A stretch of 64,000 nucleotides of DNA from Pseudomonas matsuisoli (GCF_014647635.1 NZ_BMPO01000002.1:372001-436000), one strand, 5' to 3'; counted from the stretch's first letter, positions 46,150 to 56,135 are shown. A program made the numbers and translations. Notes: generated from the letters alone by a model not told the origin.

Positions 46150-47349
46150 GTGTCTATCTCATCGACTCAAGCTTCAACATCTACCAAGCGAGGCGGGTTC
46201 TTACTTTTAGCCAGCATTCTCCTTCTGGCAGCAACGCTAAGAGCGCCTATCACCAGCCTCGGACCAGTACTACTGGACGTGCAGCATGCGCTGGGTTTCA
46301 ACGCCAGCGCGGCCGGGTTGCTCCATGCTCTACCTCTGATCTTCTTTGCTGTGATATCGCTTGTAGCGCCCGGCTTGGGACGCAAGATGGGTATTGCGCG
46401 AGCTATCGGGCTTGCTCTCACGCTGATCTCTGTAGGCACGATCTTTCGATCGCTGCCCATCCCCGGCGCGATCTGGATTGGCACAGCACTTCTCAGCTCT
46501 GGCATAGCTATCTGCAACGTATTGCTGCCTGGCTACGTGAAACAGCGTTATGGAGAAAGTGGGCCAAGTGTCATTGGGCTGTATGTCGCCTCCATGGCGA
46601 TTCTGGCCGGCCTAGCAACCGGCTTGTCCGTTCCGATCTCGCTGATCCCTGGTCTGGACTGGCGTTGGTCTATCGGCTGCTGGGCGCTGCCGGCTCTGGT
46701 TGCCCTGCTGCTTTGGCTGCCTCAGCTGCGAAATCGCCAGCCGTCTCACCAAGTTAAATCAAGCGCAAGCTCGCCAGCCAAGTCGCCATGGGCAAGCTCA
46801 AAGGGTTGGCAGGTTGCGGCCTTTTTTGCGCTGCACTCTGTTGTCTTCTACTGCGTAATCGACTGGTACACCGCCTCTACCGCGTCGAGCGACTTCTCGC
46901 CTGCGATGGCAGGTTTGCTCCTGATGATTTACCAAGTCGTTTCGACTGCCGCGAACATTGTTACGGGGCCGGCACTTCGGCGGATGGCAGATCAGTCTTG
47001 GATGGGGTTGGGCTGTGGACTGGTGATGGTCGCAGGGGCGACTGGCCTGATCCTGAAACCGGAATGGTCCCTCGTATGGATCGTATTGCTCGGCCTAGGG
47101 GCAGGCGTCTCGATGGTGATGAGTATTTCTCTGTTCGGGCTTCGCACCCGTACGCCCGACCAAGCTGCACGTCTCTCCGGCATGGCACAGTTTGTTGGTT
47201 ACACCGTGGCAGGTCTTGGCCAACTGGCAGTGGGTATGCTCCACATGGCAAGTGATAGCTGGGTAGGACTGCTAAGCCTGATGCTCGTCGCCTGTGTCGG
47301 CGTAATGATTTTCGCGTTCCTAGCCGGTCGTAAGGGCTACGTAGAATAG
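46150..47349 (+). CDS. MFS transporter, CynX/NimT family
   Basis: This 399-aa major facilitator protein has 12 membrane segments. The N-terminal blocks ATLRAPITSLGPVLLDVQHALGF and FFAVISLVAPGLGRKMGIARAI match the CynX/NimT group, whose known members handle cyanate or 2-nitroimidazole. It starts at GTG 46150 with GAGGT 6 bases upstream. It follows the LysR gene by 290 bp and ends convergent with the CitMHS gene. Substrate is unknown. Confidence 0.9.
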   Translation: MSISSTQASTSTKRGGFLLLASILLLAATLRAPITSLGPVLLDVQHALGFNASAAGLLHALPLIFFAVISLVAPGLGRKMGIARAIGLALTLISVGTIFRSLPIPGAIWIGTALLSSGIAICNVLLPGYVKQRYGESGPSVIGLYVASMAILAGLATGLSVPISLIPGLDWRWSIGCWALPALVALLLWLPQLRNRQPSHQVKSSASSPAKSPWASSKGWQVAAFFALHSVVFYCVIDWYTASTASSDFSPAMAGLLLMIYQVVSTAANIVTGPALRRMADQSWMGLGCGLVMVAGATGLILKPEWSLVWIVLLGLGAGVSMVMSISLFGLRTRTPDQAARLSGMAQFVGYTVAGLGQLAVGMLHMASDSWVGLLSLMLVACVGVMIFAFLAGRKGYVE

Positions 47350-47365
47350 CTCCGTGAGTAGGCCT

Positions 47366-47397
47366 TGCCTTTGAGCAATAACACAGCTCCAAAGGCA
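47366..47397. terminator. bidirectional stem-loop between convergent genes
   Basis: TGCCTTT-GAGC pairs with GCTC-(C)-AAAGGCA around a 9-base loop, an 11-bp stem with one bulge. It sits midway between the convergent MFS and CitMHS genes. No strong T-run follows on either strand, so terminator function is probable rather than certain. Confidence 0.5.
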
Positions 47398-47471
47398 GGG
47401 CCGACAGGCAGCTAATGGCCGATAGCAGCTTTCTAGGTGAGCCTGCTACCGGACGTCTTAAGTAGCTATGT

Positions 47472-48818
47472 TTAGTTGCTTTGGATTGAATAAAGCGGGA
47501 ACAAGCCTAATAGCATTGAAGACACCATGATTAGCATCGAAAGCGCCAGTGACCATTTGAAGGTGTACTTCTGATGATCGCTGAACTCCACGCCGGCCAA
47601 GCCGACTAGCAAGTAGGTCGAAGCTACCAATGGACTTAGCAAATGAACTGGCTGGCCAACCATCGACGCCCTGCCGATTTCGGCGGCCGAGATACCGTAA
47701 GCTTCAGCAGCGTGCGCAAGTACGGGAAGCACTCCGTAGTAAAACGCGTCGTTCGACATGAAGAACGTTCCCGGGATGCTTAATAAGGCTGTGATTGGAG
47801 CCAAATAGCCACCCCAGCTTTCGGGGAGAACCCACAGCAGCGTATCGGACATTGCCTTGACCATACCTGTACCAGAGAGAATTCCGGCAAATATGCCCGC
47901 TGCTAGGAAAATCGCGATCTGATTTAGTGCTGTAGGCGCATGCGCGGAAATACGACGGCGTTGATCATCCATGCTTGGATAGTTGATCACCAATGCTATT
48001 GAAAAACCCACCATGAAGAGGATTGGGAGAGGCAGAAGTTCGATGACGAGACACGTCATCAGTGTCAGCGTCAAAATTGCGTTCAGCCAGAACATCTTGG
48101 GGCGTCGCAGTTCTGCATTCTCCTCGCTGATTGCCAATAGGTCCGACATATCGTCGTCCCCTGAGTACGAGCCGTGATTGCTACTGGTACCAGGCATCTT
48201 CAGTTTTCCAAGACGCCGACGCTCCTGTGTTCCTAGATAGAAGGCCAGGAGTAGCACGCCGCCGAAGCTAATGAGCATGGACGGTATCAGCGGAAGGAAA
48301 AGATCAGTTGTTTCGACCTGCAGAGCGGCTGCTGCCCTCGCAAGGGGGCCACCCCAGGGAAGAAGGTTGGTCACGCTCGCTGCCAATATCACTACACAGG
48401 GGAGTATCAGCGGGTTTAGGCCGAGTCGCCTAAACAGCGGCAGCATTGCCGTCAGGGTAATCATGTAGGTTGTTGAGCCATCCCCATCCAGAGAAACCAT
48501 CCCGGCAAGAAGGGCCGCGAAGAGCACAGCTTTTGCGGGGTCGCCCTTGATGAGTCTAATGAAGGTTCGAATGATCGGATCGAAAAGACCGGTATCGAAC
48601 ATCATGCCGAAATAAAGAATGGCGAACATGACCATGACCGCGGTAGGAGCGACTTTGCGGAGCCCCTCGATCATCATCGTTCCCATATCTCCAGTGAAGC
48701 CAGCCATCATCGCAAAGATAATTGGGATGATTGTCATGGCCACCAAAGGTGCCAGACGCTTGGTCATGATCAACGTCATGAACACTACAATCATGCCGTA
48801 GCCAAATAACGACAGCAT
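47472..48818 (-). CDS. CitMHS-family citrate transporter
   Basis: This 448-aa inner-membrane protein of the CitM-type Mg2+/Ca2+-citrate:H+ symporter family has about 12 hydrophobic segments. Typical blocks are MIVVFMTLIMTKRLAPLVAM, LFAALLAGMVSLDGDGSTTYMITLTAMLPLFRRL and PGTFFMSNDAFYYGVLPVLA. It should import metal-complexed citrate or a related tricarboxylate. A PhaB-like reductase gene lies 59 bp upstream on the same strand, so they may be cotranscribed. Tricarboxylate uptake fits the aconitase block 5 kb away. Confidence 0.93.
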   Translation of the reverse strand: MLSLFGYGMIVVFMTLIMTKRLAPLVAMTIIPIIFAMMAGFTGDMGTMMIEGLRKVAPTAVMVMFAILYFGMMFDTGLFDPIIRTFIRLIKGDPAKAVLFAALLAGMVSLDGDGSTTYMITLTAMLPLFRRLGLNPLILPCVVILAASVTNLLPWGGPLARAAAALQVETTDLFLPLIPSMLISFGGVLLLAFYLGTQERRRLGKLKMPGTSSNHGSYSGDDDMSDLLAISEENAELRRPKMFWLNAILTLTLMTCLVIELLPLPILFMVGFSIALVINYPSMDDQRRRISAHAPTALNQIAIFLAAGIFAGILSGTGMVKAMSDTLLWVLPESWGGYLAPITALLSIPGTFFMSNDAFYYGVLPVLAHAAEAYGISAAEIGRASMVGQPVHLLSPLVASTYLLVGLAGVEFSDHQKYTFKWSLALSMLIMVSSMLLGLFPLYSIQSN

Positions 48819-48877
48819 CTTTATCTCCTGATCAGCATTTGTTTTTATGTGTGTCTTTGCGCAACTCGCTGAGGGGG

Positions 48878-49621
48878 TTAACTCATATGCAGTCCGCCGT
48901 TAATGGCGAAATCGGCGCCGGTGGCGAAAGAAGACTCTTCCGATGCGAGCCACGCGCACATGGCAGCCACTTCATCGGGTCTGCCGAGGCGTTTCATCGG
49001 GATGTCCTGGACGATTTTGTCCATTAGCTGGGTATGGGTGATGGATTTAAGGCGTTCTGTACCAATATATCCGGGCGACACGGTGTTAACGGTAACGCCT
49101 CGATAAGCCACCTCTCTTGCAAGTGCCCGTGTAAATCCTCGGATGGAAGACTTTGCAGTGGCGTAGTTCACCTGCCCGATATGACCTAGCTGCGCATTAA
49201 CCGTAGAGATATTGATGATCCGGCCCCAACGACGGGATACCATCCCATCCACGACTTGCTTCGTGACGTTAAACAATGAGTTCAGGTTAGTATCGATGAC
49301 CGTTTGCCAGTCAGAGCTTGCCATGTCGCGGAAGACTACGTTGCAGGCAGTTCCAGCGTTATTGACGAGAATGTCAATTGGTCCGACGTCCTTCTTGACC
49401 CTGGCGAATGCCTCCACAGTTGACTGCCAGTCCGCAACATTGCCTTCACAAGCAATAAAGTCAAAACCCTGCTTTTTGTTTGTCTTCAGCCAGTCGTCCT
49501 TTATCGGGGAATTTGGACCGCATCCTGCAATGACGATATGACCGTCTTTATAGAGACGCTGGCAGACGGCAGTTCCGATACCTCCCATTCCCCCGGTAAC
49601 GAATGCAATTCTTTTAGGCAT
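48878..49621 (-). CDS. PhaB-like acetoacetyl-CoA reductase (SDR)
   Basis: This 247-aa SDR is very close to PhaB in pattern: RIAFVTGGMGGIGTAVCQRL, AGCGPNSP, FDFIACEGNVADW, NVTKQVVDGM and the end GADFAINGGLHMS. PhaB reduces acetoacetyl-CoA to (R)-3-hydroxybutyryl-CoA for polyhydroxyalkanoate synthesis. Numbering matches Ralstonia PhaB, with Y153 and K157 kept, but position 140 is Thr instead of the catalytic Ser and position 94 is Asn instead of Asp. No phaA or phaC lies nearby, and the substrate may differ. It precedes the CitMHS gene. Confidence 0.85.
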   Translation of the reverse strand: MPKRIAFVTGGMGGIGTAVCQRLYKDGHIVIAGCGPNSPIKDDWLKTNKKQGFDFIACEGNVADWQSTVEAFARVKKDVGPIDILVNNAGTACNVVFRDMASSDWQTVIDTNLNSLFNVTKQVVDGMVSRRWGRIINISTVNAQLGHIGQVNYATAKSSIRGFTRALAREVAYRGVTVNTVSPGYIGTERLKSITHTQLMDKIVQDIPMKRLGRPDEVAAMCAWLASEESSFATGADFAINGGLHMS

Positions 49622-50085
49622 AAGGGATTCTCCTGAGCGTTATCAAGTGCAAGAAAATTATTGAAGTTGCGAAAGCGCTCGCGCGTCTTTAAGAAAGAGC
49701 GTGCGAAGAGCGGGTTGGTTAGCGCTTTCTAGAATGCGTCAGTGAATACAACGCGGCTTGCATAACTTGGCGAGGAGGCGGGTATGGTTTCGGTCATGAG
49801 GCTATCTCTCTTATTTTTCGAAACAGTACTGCTGATCCTAAATAGGTCCTAAAGACATTTAAATTGATCATTCGGTAACGAAGCATTCGTAAGCGGAGAA
49901 CGCTCCGGAGTATGTGACGTCATGGATATCGGAAAGAGGCAGCCCAAGTGGAATACCTCGACGCGCAAATGGGTAACGACAATGGCTGAAAGTCGGCAGC
50001 GGTAAAGCCGCTAAAACAATGCTCCGTCCATGTGCGTAAGGCTCACGGATTTGGAGAACAGGGCTAAGCGGAAGCACGCACGTGC
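49622..50085. other. 464-bp intergenic region
   Basis: This lies between the PhaB-like gene and the end of the SBP-fold gene. It holds the promoter region of the reductase gene and a tiny plus-strand frame with a strong ribosome binding site (separate entry). A 69-aa minus-strand frame at 49868-50077 has no ribosome binding site or recognisable features, so I leave it out. Confidence 0.45.
49784..49852 (+). CDS. possible 22-aa hydrophobic small protein
   Basis: The frame encodes MVSVMRLSLLFFETVLLI plus four residues. GAGGAGG lies about 7 bases upstream, one of the best Shine-Dalgarno matches in the window. The product would be a single membrane-like helix. No gene follows on this strand, so it is not an evident leader peptide. 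It may be chance. Confidence 0.25.
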   Translation: MVSVMRLSLLFFETVLLILNRS

Positions 50086-50820
50086 CTATTCAAAGAACGG
50101 TGATCCGACTTGTACGTCCTGCTGACCACTTGCTCTCAGTGCGTTCGCAACGAAGCCATTCTGGATTCTTTCGTTCAGGAAACCTCGCACATAGCGTGCG
50201 GCTGCAACCCGACCCTTCGGCACCGCCATTGCCTGGCGGATCTCGGTAAAGCTGTCCGGCAGTACCCGGTATCCTGGATTCTGTGCAGCAAAAGCACTTA
50301 GCGGCTGCCGAACTCCGGCTGCGGCATCTAGCCCTTGATCGAGAAACCATTCGACAGCCGCCGCCGATGTCGGCGCCCGTACAAGCTCCGCACCCGTCAG
50401 GGTTCGGCTGAGAAAGAGGTCATACGCGGCGCCCTTGCCGACGGCGAGGCGCAGGCCTTCCCGGTCAAGTTCGGTCACGCTTCCATATGGGCTGTCATGC
50501 GGAACGAGGTAAGTACTTTCAATAATGACGTAGGGATGGCTGAATTCGATTTCGGCGGCGCGGACAGGCTCGATCGCTAGAAAGGCGAGATCCCAGCGCG
50601 ATTCCGGTAACGCTGCGAACACCTTGCCTGCCGCGTCGAAGGTCACGAACTCCACGCCGACGCCCAACTCGTCGGCCAGCGCCTTAGCAAGCGCGGTGGA
50701 GACGCCGGCGGGTAGCCCGTCTTCGCCACGCTGTGCCAGAACGGGGTTTCCGTAGTTGATTGCGGCGCGGAGCGTGCCGGTTGGAGCCAATTCAGCGAGT
50801 ACGCTAGGGTCGATGCTCAT
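50086..50820 (-). CDS. solute-binding-protein-fold protein without signal peptide
   Basis: This 244-aa protein has the type 2 periplasmic binding fold of amino-acid binding proteins (LRAAINYGNPVLAQ, then WDLAFLAIEPVRAAEIEFSHPYVIIESTYLV). It begins directly with the mature-like domain and has no export signal. Enzymes with this fold are known, such as cyclohexadienyl dehydratase and aconitate isomerase, so a catalytic or cytosolic sensing role is possible. Its ATG overlaps the MFS stop by one base, indicating coupled expression with a transporter. The operon also contains a lactonase and aconitase. Confidence 0.82.
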   Translation of the reverse strand: MSIDPSVLAELAPTGTLRAAINYGNPVLAQRGEDGLPAGVSTALAKALADELGVGVEFVTFDAAGKVFAALPESRWDLAFLAIEPVRAAEIEFSHPYVIIESTYLVPHDSPYGSVTELDREGLRLAVGKGAAYDLFLSRTLTGAELVRAPTSAAAVEWFLDQGLDAAAGVRQPLSAFAAQNPGYRVLPDSFTEIRQAMAVPKGRVAAARYVRGFLNERIQNGFVANALRASGQQDVQVGSPFFE

Positions 50821-52148
50821 TATCGTCCTTCCTCGATGGGGGCAGAGATGCTGTCGTCTTCAGTGTCCGAGTTGCTAACCCGCATAAGCAATGTCATGAC
50901 GAAGGCGATTGCCAACAGCACCGCGAGGAACAATAGCCCGGCTGCCGCGCTGTTCGTATTGCCTTTGACCATGCCAATCATGGTCGGGCCGACGAATCCG
51001 CCGAGGTTGCCGATCGAATTGATCACCGCGATGGAGACAGCTGCGGTCGAGCGGGTGAGAAACAATGTCGGCAGCGCCCAGAATGGCGACTTGAAGCTAT
51101 AAAGGCCGGCCAGGGCAAGGCTGATCATGGCGATCGCAATGACGGGGCTCGTAACCATACCCGCGCCAACCATCGCAACCGTTGCCACCGCTAGCGGGAT
51201 GGCTGAATGCAGCTTGCGTTCGCCGTGGCGATCGGAGCTACGCGACCAGCCAATCATCATGATGGTCGCGACAACGTAGGGCACCATTGCGATCAGCCCA
51301 ATTTGGGTATGGCTGAGCGAGTCGGAAAAGCCCTTGATGATCTGCGGCATCCAGTAACCGACCCCAAGGCTGCCGCACTGGTACACAAAATAAATGAAGG
51401 ACAGGTAGAGCACCTTCGGATTCGTCATAGCCTTCAAGGCGCCGAAGTGTTTGACGTTCTTGCGGGATTTGCGATCGCTTTCCAGTTCGGCAATCAGCCA
51501 TGCGCGTTCTTCCGGTTTAAGCCACTTGGCTTGCTCGGGTTTATCGGTGAGAAAGAAGAAACAGGCGACGCCGAGGAAGATCGCCGGAATACCTTCCAGG
51601 AACAGCATCCAGCGCCAGCCGCTCCAGCCAAACCAATGGATGTTGTCCATGATCCAGGTACTCAGCGGGGCGCCGATGATGTACGAAACCGGAATAGCGG
51701 CGGTAAATAGAGCTACCGTTGTAGCGAGCTCTTTCGAGCGGAACCAATACGTCAGGTAAACGATGATGCCGGGAAAGAATCCTGCTTCGGCAACGCCTAG
51801 CAGGAATCGTAGGACGTAAAGGTGGGTGGCGGTTTGTGCGAAGGCTGTGGCTGCGGCAATCGCACCCCAGGTCAGGAGGATCCGGGCAATCCAAACGCGG
51901 GCGCCGTAGCGATTGAGCATCACGTTGCTTGGCACTTCGAAGAGGAAGTAGCCGATGAAGAATATGCCGGAGATAAAGCCAAATGCTTCTGCCGATAGCG
52001 CCAACTCGGCGTTCATTTGTAGCGCGGCGTAGCCGATGTTGGCGCGATCAAGGTACGAGACGATGTACAGCAAGAAAACGAACGGAATGATGCGCAAGGT
52101 AACTTTGCGCACTATCGCCTTTTCCAGGCTATGGTTTTCGGTGGACAT
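50820..52148 (-). CDS. MFS transporter, anion:cation symporter family
   Basis: This 442-aa major facilitator protein of the ACS type (tartrate, phthalate and glucarate carriers) has 12 segments. It carries VSYLDRANIGYAALQMNAEL near the N-terminus and the loop FEVPSNVMLNRYGARVWIARILLTWG, which are signatures of this family. Members import organic acids with protons. It lies 122 bp after the lactonase gene and overlaps the SBP-fold gene. A di- or tricarboxylate substrate is suggested by the aconitase gene upstream. Confidence 0.92.
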   Translation of the reverse strand: MSTENHSLEKAIVRKVTLRIIPFVFLLYIVSYLDRANIGYAALQMNAELALSAEAFGFISGIFFIGYFLFEVPSNVMLNRYGARVWIARILLTWGAIAAATAFAQTATHLYVLRFLLGVAEAGFFPGIIVYLTYWFRSKELATTVALFTAAIPVSYIIGAPLSTWIMDNIHWFGWSGWRWMLFLEGIPAIFLGVACFFFLTDKPEQAKWLKPEERAWLIAELESDRKSRKNVKHFGALKAMTNPKVLYLSFIYFVYQCGSLGVGYWMPQIIKGFSDSLSHTQIGLIAMVPYVVATIMMIGWSRSSDRHGERKLHSAIPLAVATVAMVGAGMVTSPVIAIAMISLALAGLYSFKSPFWALPTLFLTRSTAAVSIAVINSIGNLGGFVGPTMIGMVKGNTNSAAAGLLFLAVLLAIAFVMTLLMRVSNSDTEDDSISAPIEEGR

Positions 52149-52161
52149 ACAGGCCTCACAG

Positions 52162-52178
52162 GGCCGCTGGGAGCGGCC
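52162..52178. other. stem-loop in MFS leader
   Basis: GGCCGCT-GGG-AGCGGCC is a perfect 7-bp stem with a 3-base loop, lying 13 bp before the MFS start. The T-rich tract (TATTTGTTTTTA) is on the plus-strand side, so as a terminator it would work against antisense transcription. In the sense direction it would be a leader structure. Confidence 0.5.
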
Positions 52179-52270
52179 TATTTGTTTTTATGGAGATGTG
52201 CTGGTGTTGCGACGCCCTACGACCGGTAGGCAACAGAACGCCAATGCGGGAAACATCCCGAGTAGCTCCG

Positions 52271-53323
52271 TCAGGGAGAAAAGATCATGCAGACTGGGCT
52301 GCCGCTGCTGATCTTGAATCCTGTCGACTCAAGCCGGCCAAGGGCGTGATCGACTGCAAAAGCGACGATCGAGTCACTGTCCTCGTTAAGTGCGAACAGA
52401 TATTTGCCATTTGGGGTAAGCGTGAAAAAGCGCGGAGTTCGCCCTTGGCTGGGTGTGGCTTCGATGAACGCTAACAGACCAGACTGCGGATTGACGGCGA
52501 ACACAGCGATGCTGTCGTAGCCTCTGTTCGAGACGTAGAGGAAGCTGCCATTGGCATCGATCTGGATGCCCGCAGCACGGCTGTTGCCGGTGTAGGAGGC
52601 GGGAAGCGCGGAGAGAATCTGTTGTGGTTCGAGCGTTCCTTTTACCGGATCGAACGCGTAGGCCGTGACAGTAGAGTCGAGCTCGTTGACCGCGTAGGCC
52701 ATGCGGCCTGCTGGGTGGAAAACGATATGGCGCGGTCCCGCCGCCTCGCGCGCGTGAACAGCCGGTGTTTGGGTTGGGGTTAGGTGCCCGTTATCGAAGC
52801 GATAGCAGAAGATCTTGTCCAGGCCTTTGTCCGGTACCGCGACATAACGACCCGAGGGATCGAACAAATTGAAGTGGGGCTTCGCATGTGGCTGCTCGAT
52901 GCGGTGTGGTCCGGGTTCTCCGTCTATTTTTACTAACTGGACAAGAGGCAGCAGGCTGCCGTCATCGGCGACGGGCAGCACAGCGAGACTGGCGCCAATA
53001 TGGTTAGTGACGACTAGATAACGCTCGGTCGGATCCAGCGCAAGGTGTACGGGGTTCTTACCCTCGGTGCTCTGCTGGTTAAGCAGACTGAGTGTGCCGT
53101 CGGCCCTGTTCACCCTGAACGCGCTGACATCACTCTGGTCGCCATGGACGCAGTAAAGAACGTCGCCGCCGCTGTTGAGCGTTAGGTACGACGGGTTGAC
53201 CAGATCGCCAACAATCTGCACTGGTTCGAGCGTGCTCTGGTCCGCATCCAGCTTGAAGACACTGATGCCTTCGCCACGCGCATTTCGCTCGCGGGTGGTA
53301 CGGCTACCGATATAGGCGTACAT
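52271..53323 (-). CDS. YbhE-type lactonase (6-phosphogluconolactonase-like beta-propeller)
   Basis: This 350-aa seven-bladed propeller protein of the Pgl/YbhE family, related also to muconate-cycloisomerase-type lactonases, is recognised by the repeats PSYLTLNSGGDVLYCVHG, NPVHLALDPTERYLVVTNH, GPRHIVFHPAGRMAYAVNEL and FLYVSNRGYDSIAVF. It has no signal peptide. It hydrolyses a lactone, in canonical members 6-phosphogluconolactone. Its place in an aconitase/MFS operon suggests another organic-acid lactone may be the true substrate (inference). Confidence 0.88.
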   Translation of the reverse strand: MYAYIGSRTTRERNARGEGISVFKLDADQSTLEPVQIVGDLVNPSYLTLNSGGDVLYCVHGDQSDVSAFRVNRADGTLSLLNQQSTEGKNPVHLALDPTERYLVVTNHIGASLAVLPVADDGSLLPLVQLVKIDGEPGPHRIEQPHAKPHFNLFDPSGRYVAVPDKGLDKIFCYRFDNGHLTPTQTPAVHAREAAGPRHIVFHPAGRMAYAVNELDSTVTAYAFDPVKGTLEPQQILSALPASYTGNSRAAGIQIDANGSFLYVSNRGYDSIAVFAVNPQSGLLAFIEATPSQGRTPRFFTLTPNGKYLFALNEDSDSIVAFAVDHALGRLESTGFKISSGSPVCMIFSP

Positions 53324-53359
53324 GGCATTTCCCTCATCCGTCCAATTTTGAGAAGTCGA

Positions 53360-56026
53360 TCAGGCGCCAGAGCGACCGAGCATTTTGCGAACCACGTAGG
53401 GCAGGATGCCGCCGTGTAGCAAGTAGGTCAGTTCTTGCCGGGAGTCGAGCTTAAGCAACAGTTCGAAAAGCTGCTCCTCCTGGCCCGCTCGCTGAATGCG
53501 CAGGGTAATTCGGTTGTTACCGACATCGATTTGGTCAAGTCCATCGAAAGAAAGCGTTTCGTGACCCTCCAGCGCAAGGTCGGTGGCCGTCATGCCCTCA
53601 TTGAACAGCAGCGGCACGATACCCATGCCAATGAGGTTGCTTCGATGGATACGTTCGAAGCTGCGTGCGACGACAGTGCGTACCCCTAGCAGGGCTTGAG
53701 CTTTGGCTGCCCAGTCGCGGCTTGATCCCGCCCCATAGTTGATCCCGCCAAACACCACCAACGGAATGCCCTGATCCAGGTAGCTTTCGGACGCTTGGTA
53801 GAGCGGAAGCACTTGCTCGCTGTCCGCAGTCCACGCCCAGGCGCCAAGCCCCGGTTGTTCGGCGAGCAACAAGTTGCGCACCGAACGATTGGTGAAGGCG
53901 CCCCGCAACATGACCTCATGGTTACTACGACGAGTGGAGTACTGATTCAAGTCTGCTGGGTTCTCACCGTGTTCCAGTAACCAGTGGCCGGCAAGACTGT
54001 CACGAGGGATAGCCCCTGCCGGCGAAATATGGTCGGTAGTGACGTTGTCACCGAGCACCATGAGAATCCTCGCGTTCTCAATTGCAAGGCTTTGCGGTGG
54101 CTGCGCCTCGATCACATCCAGGTATCGTGGACGGCGAAGATAAGTTGACGCTGGATCCCACGGATATTGGACACTGCCAGCGGCATCCAGCGCTTGCCAA
54201 TGATGCGTGCCATCCCACAGTGTCTTCAGGCGTTCGGCAAAATACTCAGGGCGCACGACTTGGCGTGCAAGCTCTGCCACCTGTTCGTCGGTGGGCATTA
54301 GTTCGTGCAGGTATACGTCACGTCCACTGGCATCTTTGGCCAGGGGCTGATTGACGAGGTCCACGTGGATGTCACCTGCAATCGCATAAGCCACGCAGAG
54401 TGCAGGAGACGCGAGGTAACCGGCGGGGACTTTGGGATTGACTCGGCCTTCGAAGTTACGGTTTCCAGATAAAACCACGACACCTTTCAAGCCTTGATCG
54501 GCAAAGGCTTCGACATGGGATTCAAGGCTGCCCGAATTGCCGATACAGGTCATGCAACCAAACCCAGCAAGGTCAAAACCGATTGCAGAGTAGTCATCCA
54601 GAAGGTTGGCCTCGCGCAGGTAATCAGCAACGACCTGTGAGCCGGGCGATAACGATGTCTTGACCCACGGTTTACGAGTGAGGCCCAAGCGCCGAGCATT
54701 GCGCGCGAGTAGGCCTGCTTGGATCATCTGCGCGGGGTTGGCGGTGTTGGTGCAGCTGGTAATGGCTGAAATGACTACCGCGCCATGTCCGATGCTTTCG
54801 CCGAAGCTTGGCTCAAGAAAGCTGTCGGGCGCGCTAGTCGCAATGGTGTTAGCGCCTATGACGTGCTCATCGAACGATTTGCCTGCCGAGGCCAGCGGCT
54901 GACGTTGGTGGGGCTGATGCGGACCGGCGACGCTTGGTTCGAGGCTGGCAAGGTCCAGCTCGATGACTTCGGAGAACTTCGGCTCCGGCGCGTCAGAACG
55001 TCGCCAAAGTTGTTGCGTTTCCATGTAGCGCTTTGCCTTGACGCGCAATGCCGCAGGGCGTCCCGAGAGCTCCATGTAGCGGTTGGTTTCATCGTCGAAG
55101 GGGAAGAACACGACCGTCGCGCCGTACTCGGGTGCCATGTTCGAAACCGTGCCGCGGGTGGCCCAGCTGACATTGTCCAAGCCGGGCCCGAAGAACTCGA
55201 CGAACTTGCCAACGACCTTGCGCTTACGCAGGATTTCCGCGACGTATAGCGACAGGTCCGTCCCCGTGACGCCGGGACGCAAGCCATTGGTGAGGCGAAT
55301 GCCGATGACCTCTGGAAAGCTGATCGGCACCGGCTCGCCAAGTACGGCTGCTTGGCCTTCCAACCCCCCCACGCCCCAACCGAGAATACCGACAGCATTG
55401 ATCATCGGCGTATGGCTGTCCGTAGCGACCATGTCGTCGGGGTGCAACAGGCGCTCCCCGTTTGGACCTTCGCTTTCCCAGACGATCTGGGCGAGCGCTT
55501 CCATGTTCATTTGGTGGATGATGCCGGTGCCCGGTGGAATAACCTTGAAGTTGTCCAGGCTCTTCTGCGCCCACTTGATGAAGCGGTAGCGCTCGCTGTT
55601 GCGACGGAAGTCGATGTCCAAGTTTTCTTCCACAGCGTCCGCTTCCGCGTAGCGCTCGACAATGACCGAATGGTCGATTGTGAGGACTGCCGGTATCACC
55701 GGATTCACTTGCTGCGGATCGCCACCCAGCTCGGCCACGCGGTCACGCATGCCGGCGAAATCTGCCAATGCAGGCAAACAGGTCGTGTCATGGAACATCA
55801 AACGGTTAGGGAAAAACGGAGTTTCGCAGGCTTCGCTTTTGCCAAGCGCGCAGTTCAGCACGGGTTCCAGCGCTTCCGGCGAGCATCGAGCGACGTTTTC
55901 TACAAGCAGTCGAATGGAGTAGGGCAGACGCTCCAGTTCTGCCGGCGCGAGCAGTTTGGAAAGGTCAACGTAGGTAAAACGCTCACCAGCTATTTCAAGC
56001 TGGCTGAAGTAGGGCTTGGCATTCAC
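53360..56026 (-). CDS. acnA: aconitate hydratase, AcnA type
   Basis: This 888-aa aconitase interconverts citrate, cis-aconitate and isocitrate using a 4Fe-4S cluster. The three cluster Cys are visible in ITSCTNTANP and GFGCMTCIGNSG. Substrate-binding blocks include VATDSHTPMINAVGILGWGVGG, LSGNRNFEGRVNPKVPAGYLASP and the swivel-domain GINYGAGSSRDWAAKA. Length is normal for AcnA. The gene is grouped with a lactonase, an ACS-family MFS and an SBP-fold gene rather than with housekeeping TCA genes, so it may be a pathway-specific paralogue. A LysR gene lies upstream on the same strand. Confidence 0.94.
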   Translation of the reverse strand: MNAKPYFSQLEIAGERFTYVDLSKLLAPAELERLPYSIRLLVENVARCSPEALEPVLNCALGKSEACETPFFPNRLMFHDTTCLPALADFAGMRDRVAELGGDPQQVNPVIPAVLTIDHSVIVERYAEADAVEENLDIDFRRNSERYRFIKWAQKSLDNFKVIPPGTGIIHQMNMEALAQIVWESEGPNGERLLHPDDMVATDSHTPMINAVGILGWGVGGLEGQAAVLGEPVPISFPEVIGIRLTNGLRPGVTGTDLSLYVAEILRKRKVVGKFVEFFGPGLDNVSWATRGTVSNMAPEYGATVVFFPFDDETNRYMELSGRPAALRVKAKRYMETQQLWRRSDAPEPKFSEVIELDLASLEPSVAGPHQPHQRQPLASAGKSFDEHVIGANTIATSAPDSFLEPSFGESIGHGAVVISAITSCTNTANPAQMIQAGLLARNARRLGLTRKPWVKTSLSPGSQVVADYLREANLLDDYSAIGFDLAGFGCMTCIGNSGSLESHVEAFADQGLKGVVVLSGNRNFEGRVNPKVPAGYLASPALCVAYAIAGDIHVDLVNQPLAKDASGRDVYLHELMPTDEQVAELARQVVRPEYFAERLKTLWDGTHHWQALDAAGSVQYPWDPASTYLRRPRYLDVIEAQPPQSLAIENARILMVLGDNVTTDHISPAGAIPRDSLAGHWLLEHGENPADLNQYSTRRSNHEVMLRGAFTNRSVRNLLLAEQPGLGAWAWTADSEQVLPLYQASESYLDQGIPLVVFGGINYGAGSSRDWAAKAQALLGVRTVVARSFERIHRSNLIGMGIVPLLFNEGMTATDLALEGHETLSFDGLDQIDVGNNRITLRIQRAGQEEQLFELLLKLDSRQELTYLLHGGILPYVVRKMLGRSGA

Positions 56027-56135
56027 GGTCTTCGCACTCTCGATTCTTATTCGGTAGGGCCAAGGAAAGACGCAGCCCTCGATAGCGGCATCCTAGGGGG
56101 AAGCCGGAGGTACGAAAATTGATGTTTCGCCAAGT